Shown: positions 6,364 to 12,850 of the stretch, one piece after another
Layout of the letters: every line of letters starts with the position of its first letter
Position numbering within the stretch: the first letter of the stretch is position 1
NCBI GenBank assembly: GCA_017630995.1
Contig: JAGBUD010000046.1
Location: 1-15,109, forward strand
DNA: 15,109 nucleotides
Direction: 5' to 3'
From: Clostridia bacterium
GTDB lineage: Bacteria; Bacillota_A; Clostridia; Oscillospirales; CAG-272
The notes under the pieces: model-generated
The model's input: the letters and a program-made list of their open reading frames with translations, nothing else
What the model was told of the DNA's origin: nothing
The model's database searches: none
Position numbers and translations under genes: made by a program

Positions 6364-9359
6364 TTAAGCTTACGGGACTCGATAAATATTTCAACAAGGG
6401 CAAGCAAAACGAAATCCACGTCGTCAATAACGTTTCTCTTGACCTGCCCGAGCGCGGAATCGTTGCCATCTTCGGACGTTCGGGCTGCGGAAAAACAACC
6501 CTCCTAAATCTCATCGGCGGACTTGATAACTACTCGGGCGGCAGTATTTTTATAGACGGAAAAAATATAAAAAGCAGCACCGACGTAATAAGAAACAAAT
6601 ACATAGGCTATATCTTCCAAAACTATAACCTCAATAAGAACGAATCCTGCTATGACAACGTGGCAAACGCACTCCGTCTTCTTGGAATGAAGGACGGTGC
6701 ACAAATGGAGGAGCGCGTGTTTGCCGCCCTCAAAAACGTTGGAATGGATAAGTATTCAAAGCGCCTGCCCGACACGCTTTCGGGCGGTCAGCAGCAGAGA
6801 ATCGCCATAGCCCGCGCAATAGTTAAAAATCCGCAGATAATCCTTGCAGACGAGCCGACGGGAAATCTCGACGAGGCAAACACCATAATGGTTATGGACC
6901 TGCTTAAGCAAATAGCAAAGGACCACCTCGTTCTTCTTGTCACCCACGAGGCAAAGCTCGTTGACTATTATTGCGACACGGTTATAGAGCTGCGCGACGG
7001 AAGCGTCGTTTCCGTAAGGAATAACGACTCGGCAAACGGCTATGCCGCAAAGGATAAAAACGCAATCTACCTCGGCGAATACGATAAGCACGAGCTTTCT
7101 GACGATAGCACCGAGATAGAATATTACGGCGAAAAGCCCGCCTCTCCCATAAAGCTCAAAATTATAAACGAGGGCGGAAAGCTCTTTGTTAAGATAGACT
7201 CGACTGACGTCAAGCTTATCGACGAGGGCAGTGAAATCAAGCTCTATGAGGGTGTTTATGAGGAAAAGGTCACAGAAAACACTGTAAGCGCCGATATAGA
7301 TATGTCAAGGCTCCCCGCCATAGAGGGAAAGAAGCACGGCAGACTTTTCGGACTCTTGCACTCCATAAAGAGCGGATACGTGCATAACTTCAACTCGCTT
7401 CGCGGCAAAAAGAAAAAGCGCGGTAAGCGCGCCTTGCATGCGGTTATGATTATGTTTGCTGCGGTGCTCGTTCTTATGACAGCCATCTTCGGCACGTCGA
7501 TAGGCGAGGTTATGAACGCGCGTAACACCTATAACCACAACGTGTTCTACGTCTTGACAAAGGATAGCGAAACCTCAAAAATAATCAGCTCCGCGCTTGG
7601 AAATCCCGAAGCGGCGGTTGATTCGCTCTATATGACCAACGGATATCAAAGCGGATATGATGAAATAACCTTTAGCCAAGGCTTCTTTGAAACCTTTGAC
7701 AGCGGCTCAACCGGTGTTAACTTCGGCACCAGTGCCGTCTATCTCGATATCGAGCTTGCCAAGGACAAAAGAGTCGTTGCGGGTAAGACCGAAAATCTTT
7801 CTGCAGACGAGGCTATCATAACCACCGAAATCGCAGACGACCTGCTTGAAAAATCCACCCTCGGTTATATAACCGAAAGGGAGGATCTCATCGGTCTTGT
7901 CACCTCGGTAAGAGGTGTAAGCGGCAACTATATTCGAGTTGCGGGAATCATAGATTCCTCCGAGCGAGCAGTGTACGTGGATTCGTTTATGCTCGCAAAA
8001 AAAGCGTATGAATATAGCCCGATGTCCTTGCAGCTTGCAAGCAATAGTGGATATAATATCCTCGAGGACGGTAAGGTCATTTTCTTGACGGCTGATAATG
8101 CGGCAAGCGATTATACCGTGTCGAATGGCGAAATCGTTATGTTGAACGGTATTCCATTTGAGGTCGCAGAGGTAGTAACCCTTTATTCAAGCTATCATAC
8201 TTGGCTCGAAAAAACAAGACCGGACCTCTATTGGACGGACACTCTTATAAAAGATAAGATGAAGGAGCTTTATCCCGATTCGGATAGCGAAAGCGACCCC
8301 TTGTACTACGAGCATTGGGGTGAAATTGTTGATAAATACTACTTTGAATTCCGCGAAAGCTATTATTCCGAGCTTGATACTTGGCTTCGCAACTATTCCT
8401 TTAACCAAACCTTTGAAGCTTGGCTTTACTGCGAGAAGAACGTCGAGGATGCGAAATACTTATTTGTTGACCCCGAGTATTATTCCGCGGTAGAGTATAA
8501 AAAAATTCACGGAGAATACCCCGCGCAAAGCCAGAAAATAGATCAATACGATCCATATTTTAGGATTGAAGACTACTATAAGCGCTATGAGGGAGAGTAT
8601 TACTCAAGCGGCGCGCATAATTACCAAGGATTGCTTAATTCATTCCTCGTTACCGATTCGGACTATATAAAGATAAGCAAGAAAATAGGCCCCACCCACG
8701 TGCTTGCGCTCTCTTACGGATACACCGACAAGGAAAAAACGGAAATGAGCGTTGTCTATAACGGTGTCGAGCACAAGGCGAAAAACGTCGTTGAGTACGT
8801 TTCCGACTACGCATACACGGTAATCCATTCCTACGACCCCGAAAAAACAGAGCAGTGGATATATGAAAACCTCGGTGACATAGAATCAGACGACTATTAT
8901 ATGGAGCCTATAATCACGCCAAACTCTATATTCAACACCCTTATGGTTGGAAAGGTGCGCTCGGTTATAGCGGGTATTATCTCAATGGGCATTGTCGTCT
9001 TGGTTTTGAGCGTGTGTATGTATTTCATAATGCGCTCCTCACTTATGCTTCGCATTAAGGAGATTGGAATATACAGAGCCATAGGCGTGTCGCGTAAAAA
9101 CCTCGTTTTCAAGTTTATGATAGAGTCAATAGTTTTGACCGTGCTGACGGTTCTTATCGGATTTTTTGCGATGAGCGCATTTGTCAGATTCTGTCTTTCA
9201 AGCTCGGTTATCTTCGAGGCTGTGTTCTATTATCCGGCGTGGCTCGGAGCATTGCTCCTCGTTTTAACCTGCGCCCTTTGCGTTGGCTGCGGAATTCTCC
9301 CGATACTTCTCCTCGTAAGAAAATCCCCGAGCCAAATTCTCGCAAAATACGATATTTAA
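6360..9359 (+). CDS. Giant MacB-like ABC exporter, ATPase-FtsX fusion with extra domains (999 aa)
   Basis: The second half of the presumed heterodimeric ABC system. The ATPase domain (1-220) has Walker A GRSGCGKTT (39-47), Q-loop Gln87, signature LSGGQ (140-144), Walker B with catalytic Glu165, and H-loop His196, all intact. Residues about 220-355 form a cytoplasmic insert absent from the partner. It contains a beta-rich stretch (KLKIINEGGKLFVKI, then KLIDEGSEIKLYEG) and a basic patch, RGKKKKRGKR, just before helix 1 (about 360-382). The extracytoplasmic domain runs to about residue 866 and contains a very Tyr/Glu-rich lobe (614-762). Three helices follow near 868-890, 922-945 and 962-986, with the canonical FtsX motif IKEIGIYRAIGVSRKNLV and a C-terminal SPSQIL. 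It starts at GTG, overlaps the upstream gene by 4 bases and ends in a terminator. Family is certain; substrate and the role of the inserts are unknown. Confidence 0.9.
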   Translation: MIKLTGLDKYFNKGKQNEIHVVNNVSLDLPERGIVAIFGRSGCGKTTLLNLIGGLDNYSGGSIFIDGKNIKSSTDVIRNKYIGYIFQNYNLNKNESCYDNVANALRLLGMKDGAQMEERVFAALKNVGMDKYSKRLPDTLSGGQQQRIAIARAIVKNPQIILADEPTGNLDEANTIMVMDLLKQIAKDHLVLLVTHEAKLVDYYCDTVIELRDGSVVSVRNNDSANGYAAKDKNAIYLGEYDKHELSDDSTEIEYYGEKPASPIKLKIINEGGKLFVKIDSTDVKLIDEGSEIKLYEGVYEEKVTENTVSADIDMSRLPAIEGKKHGRLFGLLHSIKSGYVHNFNSLRGKKKKRGKRALHAVMIMFAAVLVLMTAIFGTSIGEVMNARNTYNHNVFYVLTKDSETSKIISSALGNPEAAVDSLYMTNGYQSGYDEITFSQGFFETFDSGSTGVNFGTSAVYLDIELAKDKRVVAGKTENLSADEAIITTEIADDLLEKSTLGYITEREDLIGLVTSVRGVSGNYIRVAGIIDSSERAVYVDSFMLAKKAYEYSPMSLQLASNSGYNILEDGKVIFLTADNAASDYTVSNGEIVMLNGIPFEVAEVVTLYSSYHTWLEKTRPDLYWTDTLIKDKMKELYPDSDSESDPLYYEHWGEIVDKYYFEFRESYYSELDTWLRNYSFNQTFEAWLYCEKNVEDAKYLFVDPEYYSAVEYKKIHGEYPAQSQKIDQYDPYFRIEDYYKRYEGEYYSSGAHNYQGLLNSFLVTDSDYIKISKKIGPTHVLALSYGYTDKEKTEMSVVYNGVEHKAKNVVEYVSDYAYTVIHSYDPEKTEQWIYENLGDIESDDYYMEPIITPNSIFNTLMVGKVRSVIAGIISMGIVVLVLSVCMYFIMRSSLMLRIKEIGIYRAIGVSRKNLVFKFMIESIVLTVLTVLIGFFAMSAFVRFCLSSSVIFEAVFYYPAWLGALLLVLTCALCVGCGILPILLLVRKSPSQILAKYDI

Positions 9360-9363
9360 AAAA

Positions 9364-9408
9364 ATGTCTGCGAAATTTGCATAAGGCTATTTCGCAGACA
9401 TAATTTTT
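9364..9408 (+). terminator. Intrinsic terminator of the ABC operon
   Basis: A 13-bp perfect stem (9364-9376 with 9389-9401) and a 12-base loop are followed by TTTTT at 9404-9408. The stem starts 5 bases after the stop codon of the 999-residue ABC gene. Confidence 0.9.
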
Positions 9409-9411
9409 CTC

Positions 9412-9440
9412 TTGACAAACGGGTGCATTCTGTGTAAAAT
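9412..9440 (+). promoter_or_regulatory. Promoter of the ion-transporter-like permease gene
   Basis: TTGACA (9412-9417) and TAAAAT (9435-9440) are separated by 17 bases, starting 4 bases after the T-tract of the previous terminator. The start of transcription should be near 9447, leaving a short leader of about 37 nt. Confidence 0.8.
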
Positions 9441-9483
9441 ATACCTTGGCTTTTAAAAATACACTATTTATTTTAGGAGAAAA

Positions 9484-10650
9484 ATGAACGGAGCACTGCA
9501 TTCAAATCACAGTCACGGTGCGGATTTTTTACACGTCTTGCACGCGATTTTCGCGTGGGGAAGAAAAAACGTCGTTATGCTCATCGCATTTGCCGCCGCC
9601 GCGGTAACGAGCATAATAGTTCCGCCCGACGAAGAATATCTCGGATATTTCGATTATAAAACGCTCACCTGTCTTTTTTGCGTGCTTGCCGTAGTTTGCG
9701 CGCTCAAAAACGTGAGGTTCTTTTACATACTCGCCCGCAAGGTCGTTGTCCTCTTTAAAAACGCGCGAATGAGCATTCTCGCCCTCGTTTATATAACCTT
9801 TATCGGCTCAATGCTGATTGCAAACGATATGGCGCTACTCACGTTTTTGCCCCTCGGATATTTTGTCCTCACCTCAACGGGTAAGGAAAAATATATGGCG
9901 TTCACCTTTATTATGCAGAATATCGCCGCAAATCTCGGCGGAATGCTCACCCCCTTTGGAAATCCGCAAAACCTCTATCTTTACACGGAGTTTGACATTC
10001 CAACCCTTGAGTTTATGTCGATTATGGCGCCGCCGTTTCTCTTGGCAATTCTGCTTATAAGGATTTCGTGCATCATATTCGTAAAGGCGGAGCCGCTCTC
10101 TCTTGCCGACGAGAAAACGAGCCTCCCCATTTCTCGCACGGTGATATATCTTCTCCTCTTTGCGCTCTCAATTATAATCGTCTTTAAGGTTATTGATTAC
10201 CGCATAGGACTCGTGATTATCCCCCTCGTGCTGCTCTTTATGGATAGAAAGGCGCTCCTAGCGGTAGATTACCCCTTGCTTTTCACCTTTGTTTTCTTCT
10301 TCATATTCTCGGGAAATATGGCGAGAATAGACGTGGTAAATCAGCTCTTTTCCTCGCTTCTTGATAAAAGCACGCTCGTCTTTTCGGCTCTCTCCTGTCA
10401 GGTGATAAGCAACGTTCCCTCGGCAATACTTCTCTCTAAATTCACGGAAAACTATGCCGACCTGCTCGTCGGTGTCAATATCGGCGGTGCCGGCACTCTG
10501 ATTGCATCTCTCGCAAGCCTTATAACCTTCCGCGAATATATCAAGCATAATCCGGGAAAAATCCTCTATTACGTCATTCGCTTCTCGATTTTCAACTTCG
10601 TATTCCTCGGAATTCTCCTTTGCTTTATGCTTGTCTTGAAGTTATTTTAA
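9484..10650 (+). CDS. SLC13/ArsB/NhaD-like (ion transporter superfamily) permease
   Basis: A 388-residue polytopic membrane protein with about ten hydrophobic segments, of the ion transporter superfamily that includes citrate/dicarboxylate carriers, ArsB and NhaD. The two internally repeated halves each show the expected broken-helix signatures. The first half has IANDMALLTFLPL (112-124) and TPFGNPQNLYLY (156-167). The second half has FSGNMARID (275-283), ISNVPSAILLSKF (308-320) and VNIGGAGTLIASLASL (331-346). The Asn-rich loops (Asn114, Asn160, Asn163, Asn310) are where this superfamily binds substrate and cation. The start has AGGAGA 4 bases upstream. The first 20 residues carry five histidines (6, 9, 11, 17, 20). 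Many relatives are labelled citrate transporter, but the cargo cannot be told here; oxyanion or Na+/H+ exchange are alternatives. It is a single-gene unit bounded by its own promoter and terminator. Confidence 0.85.
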   Translation: MNGALHSNHSHGADFLHVLHAIFAWGRKNVVMLIAFAAAAVTSIIVPPDEEYLGYFDYKTLTCLFCVLAVVCALKNVRFFYILARKVVVLFKNARMSILALVYITFIGSMLIANDMALLTFLPLGYFVLTSTGKEKYMAFTFIMQNIAANLGGMLTPFGNPQNLYLYTEFDIPTLEFMSIMAPPFLLAILLIRISCIIFVKAEPLSLADEKTSLPISRTVIYLLLFALSIIIVFKVIDYRIGLVIIPLVLLFMDRKALLAVDYPLLFTFVFFFIFSGNMARIDVVNQLFSSLLDKSTLVFSALSCQVISNVPSAILLSKFTENYADLLVGVNIGGAGTLIASLASLITFREYIKHNPGKILYYVIRFSIFNFVFLGILLCFMLVLKLF

Positions 10651-10660
10651 AGTAAACGCA

Positions 10661-10695
10661 AAAAAAGGACAGAGTGGTTACCTCTGTCCTTTTTT
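10661..10695. terminator. Bidirectional intrinsic terminator between convergent genes
   Basis: A 14-bp perfect inverted repeat (10661-10674 with 10682-10695) has a 7-base loop. The stem has A-runs on the left and T-runs on the right, so it gives a hairpin plus T-tract in both directions. It serves the permease on the + strand and the phosphatase-like gene on the - strand, whose stop is 10 bases away. Confidence 0.92.
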
Positions 10696-10705
10696 CTATC
10701 TAAAA

Positions 10706-11512
10706 TTAAGCCTGCTTTTTGTGAATCTTGTAAAAATGCTTGATATTTATATCCTCGTCCATATTAAGACCGTGAGAGCCGGCTCCGCCGTCTATCTCGT
10801 GGCAGCCGTGGTCCATTGCAAATCCGATAAGAGTGTTGTGGCTCTTCCAGTGATTTTGAACAAGGGTGTCTATCATTCCAAACGTTCTCGCATTTGCGCG
10901 AAGCTCCGCAAGGGTCTGGGGTGCTTCGGGTCCGAATTTGTGCATAAAGGCATCGTAGTTTCCGTTGTAAACGAGAATGAAATCGTGCTCGTCTGCAATA
11001 ATAAGCTCTGCCGCCTTTGCGTTAACCTCTTCTATAGAGCCGCAGATGAAATAGTCCATATTGCGCTCAAGATAAATGTTTGCAAGGCTGCATTTCGAGG
11101 TTGCCGCAATCAGCGCGGGCTTCTTTCCCGCTCTTATAAGCGCGTCGAAAATCGTGTCAATCTTGATGACCGGTTTGGTGTAGGACTGAATTCCGTGCAC
11201 CGCGGGCTGCGCACCTGTGTACATCGTGCCAAAGCAAACGGGAGTAACGGAGGGCATAACGGTAGCCATAGGAAGCTCAAGGTCAGTTCTGTTTTTAACT
11301 ATGTTTATCATATCCTCGTATTTTTCGCTTATCCACTGTGCGATAGCGTCGGGATTGTACATAAGAATTCTGTCCGCCTTTGTGTCGCCGAGGATCTCCT
11401 TTGCATATGCCAAAAGGTCGGTGTTTGCGGCAGCGGCATGCTCGGGCGCTTCAATTCCGATGATGTCGCAGAGTGCTGCGCAAAGGGTGTCAAGGGAGTT
11501 TTGATTTTTCAT
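10706..11512 (-). CDS. Small alkaline-phosphatase-superfamily hydrolase (nucleotide pyrophosphatase/phosphodiesterase-like)
   Basis: A 268-residue metal-dependent hydrolase of the alkaline phosphatase superfamily, closest in motif order to the type I phosphodiesterase/nucleotide pyrophosphatase group. Likely active-site residues appear in the right order: Asp55 after the first strand, nucleophile Thr90 in MPSVTPVCFGTMYTG with PAVHGI after it, Asp187 and His191 in YDAFMHKFGP, Asp234-His235 in MDHG, and His247 in GAGSHG. This matches the two-zinc ligand set of the superfamily. It is shorter than typical relatives of about 400 residues, and a 45-residue helical extension precedes the catalytic fold. 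There is no signal peptide, so it should act in the cytosol. GAGGTG lies 5 bases before the ATG. The substrate is unknown; a phosphodiester, a nucleotide or a phosphonate are candidates. It converges on the permease and diverges from the bile salt hydrolase. Confidence 0.8.
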   Translation of the reverse strand: MKNQNSLDTLCAALCDIIGIEAPEHAAAANTDLLAYAKEILGDTKADRILMYNPDAIAQWISEKYEDMINIVKNRTDLELPMATVMPSVTPVCFGTMYTGAQPAVHGIQSYTKPVIKIDTIFDALIRAGKKPALIAATSKCSLANIYLERNMDYFICGSIEEVNAKAAELIIADEHDFILVYNGNYDAFMHKFGPEAPQTLAELRANARTFGMIDTLVQNHWKSHNTLIGFAMDHGCHEIDGGAGSHGLNMDEDINIKHFYKIHKKQA

Positions 11513-11546
11513 ATCTTCACCTCAAAAACTGTATTAAATATGTATA

Positions 11547-11574
11547 TTCAAAGTATATCACAGTCGGTTATAAA
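11547..11574 (+). promoter_or_regulatory. Possible promoter of the bile salt hydrolase gene
   Basis: TTCAAA (11547-11552) and TATAAA (11569-11574) are 16 bases apart. The match is weak at -35. If real, it occupies the same bases as the divergent promoter, so the two genes would compete for polymerase. It would give a leader of about 64 nt. Confidence 0.3.
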
Positions 11575-11580
11575 AATCAA
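11552..11580 (-). promoter_or_regulatory. Promoter of the phosphatase-like gene
   Basis: Read on the - strand, TTGATT (11580-11575) and TATACT (11557-11552) are 17 bases apart, with TG one base before the -10 box (extended -10). It is well placed, about 40 bases before the start codon at 11512. Confidence 0.78.
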
Positions 11581-11585
11581 CCTTT

Positions 11586-11600
11586 TTCGCATTTTGCGAA
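11586..11600 (+). other. Short palindrome in the bile salt hydrolase leader
   Basis: TTCGCA (11586-11591) and TGCGAA (11595-11600) flank three T residues. The perfect dyad lies 45 bases before the start codon, between the divergent promoters and the ribosome binding site. It could be an operator or a small RNA hairpin. No known regulator site was recognised. Confidence 0.35.
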
Positions 11601-11644
11601 TAAATTTTCTCATAGCGCAAAAAATCACATAAAAGGAGATTTTT

Positions 11645-12622
11645 ATGTGCACGGCAGTCCTCACCGATTCTGATTTTTACGGGGGAAATTTTAACCTGTT
11701 TGGAAGAACGCTCGACCTTGAATATTCATTATCCGAAAGCTTGATTTTCATTGGCAGAAAATATAAGCTGAAATTTCTGTATCAGCCGCCTATCTCCGCG
11801 CATTTTGCCATTCTCGGCAGGGGAATTGTGAAAAGCGGATATCCGCTTTTGTACGACGCGCAAAACGAGCGCGGACTCGCCACAGCGGCGCTCAATTTTC
11901 CCGATTTTGCATACTACCAAAAATCCGGCAAGACAAAGTGTCGGGTCGCGGCGCACGAGTTTATTTTGTTCATTCTTTCGCGGTGCGCGAGCCTAAAATC
12001 AGCAAGAGAGCTTCTTTGCGGCCTTTCGCTCGCAGCCGCCGATTTTTCAGCCGACCTAAAAAGCACGCCGCTTCATTTTATGATAGCCGATAAGAGCGGC
12101 GCAATAACCGTCGAGCCAACTCGAGATGGGCTGAAAATACACGAAAACCCATACGGAGTCTTAACAAACTCGCCCCCGTTTTTATTTCATAAGTATAACC
12201 TTTCCTCCTATGCCCAGCTCGGACGCGGAGTGCCGAAAAACAATATCGCACCAAAGCTCGAATTAAAGAGATATTCGCGCGGAATGGGCGCGATAGGATT
12301 GCCGGGGGACTTTTCCTCTGCCTCGCGATTTGTGCGCGCTTTCTTCGTCAAGTCCGCAGCCGACCCCGCAAAATCGAGGGAGGAGGCAATAATGCGCCAT
12401 TTTCATATCTTGGATAGCGTATCCGTGCCGCGCGGCTGTGTTTTAACCGATGAAAATAAAAGCGTGTTCACGGTTTATTCCTCTCTCTCTGACCTCGATG
12501 AATTTACCTACTATTTCGTCACATACGGCGAGCGGAAAATACGATTTTTAAAGCCTTGCGAGCGGGATATATCCTCGTCGGAGCTTGCGGTTTTCTCTGA
12601 CAGTGATTGTACCGTGCTTTGA
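11645..12622 (+). CDS. bsh: Choloylglycine (bile salt) hydrolase
   Basis: An Ntn-hydrolase that cleaves the amide bond of glycine- or taurine-conjugated bile salts in the cytosol, releasing the amino acid and free bile acid. The start is fixed by MCTAV: removal of Met1 exposes the catalytic Cys2. Other active-site positions match the family: Arg21 and Asp24 in FGRTLDLEYS, Asn84 in ALNFP, Asn175 in VLTNSP, and Arg228 in GDFSSASRFVRA. Asn84 is the residue usual in bile salt hydrolases, where penicillin V acylases usually have Tyr. At 325 residues it is the length of the Clostridium perfringens enzyme (about 329). There is no signal peptide, as usual for the Gram-positive group. AAGGAG lies 6 bases before the ATG. 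It is transcribed alone and closed by a terminator. Penicillin V acylase or N-acyl homoserine lactone acylase activity remains possible for some relatives. Confidence 0.92.
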   Translation: MCTAVLTDSDFYGGNFNLFGRTLDLEYSLSESLIFIGRKYKLKFLYQPPISAHFAILGRGIVKSGYPLLYDAQNERGLATAALNFPDFAYYQKSGKTKCRVAAHEFILFILSRCASLKSARELLCGLSLAAADFSADLKSTPLHFMIADKSGAITVEPTRDGLKIHENPYGVLTNSPPFLFHKYNLSSYAQLGRGVPKNNIAPKLELKRYSRGMGAIGLPGDFSSASRFVRAFFVKSAADPAKSREEAIMRHFHILDSVSVPRGCVLTDENKSVFTVYSSLSDLDEFTYYFVTYGERKIRFLKPCERDISSSELAVFSDSDCTVL

Positions 12623-12657
12623 TTTTTAAATAAAATATAAAAAATGGCATATTTTTG

Positions 12658-12688
12658 AGGTGCAAAATTCACAGTTTTGCACCTTTTT
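12658..12688 (+). terminator. Intrinsic terminator after the bile salt hydrolase gene
   Basis: AGGTGCAAAA (12658-12667) pairs with TTTTGCACCT (12675-12684) across a 7-base loop, followed by T residues to 12688. It is 35 bases after the stop codon. Confidence 0.88.
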
Positions 12689-12762
12689 CTTCGTTTTTTG
12701 ACGGAAAATATGTAGAAATGAAACAAAAAAGAAAAAGAAGCCCCTAAAAGTTTACAGATTAC

Positions 12763-12791
12763 TTGACAGATTGCGCGCGCGGTGGTATAAT
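12763..12791 (+). promoter_or_regulatory. Consensus extended -10 promoter of the nad operon
   Basis: TTGACA (12763-12768) and TATAAT (12786-12791) are 17 bases apart, with TGG directly before the -10 box. The spacer contains a GCGCGCGCGG run, unusual in such an AT-rich gap. Transcription should start near 12798, leaving a leader of about 53 nt. Confidence 0.9.
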
Positions 12792-12816
12792 AAATTGGTT
12801 TAAAATGCTTGAAATA

Positions 12817-12832
12817 TAACCGTTTTCGGTTA
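12817..12832 (+). promoter_or_regulatory. Palindrome in the nadA leader, possible operator
   Basis: TAACCG (12817-12822) and CGGTTA (12827-12832) surround TTTT, about 20 bases after the expected transcription start and just before the ribosome binding site. In many Firmicutes nad operons are repressed by a niacin-responsive regulator (NiaR family). I do not recognise its known site here, so linking the palindrome to it is inference. It could also form a small RNA hairpin. Confidence 0.35.
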
Positions 12833-12850
12833 AAGATAAGGATATAAGAT

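Noticed and set aside
4081..9359. A Bce-type antimicrobial peptide resistance module
   Set aside because: Bce systems use a separate ATPase, a ten-helix permease and an adjacent two-component system. Here the ATPase is fused, each permease appears to have four helices, and no sensor or regulator gene is present.
10721..11632. A 303-codon open frame on the + strand covering the phosphatase-like gene, longer than that gene
   Set aside because: It has no recognisable motifs and no good ribosome binding site, and its composition is that of a mirror frame. The - strand gene has an ordered active-site signature, an extended -10 promoter and a terminator.
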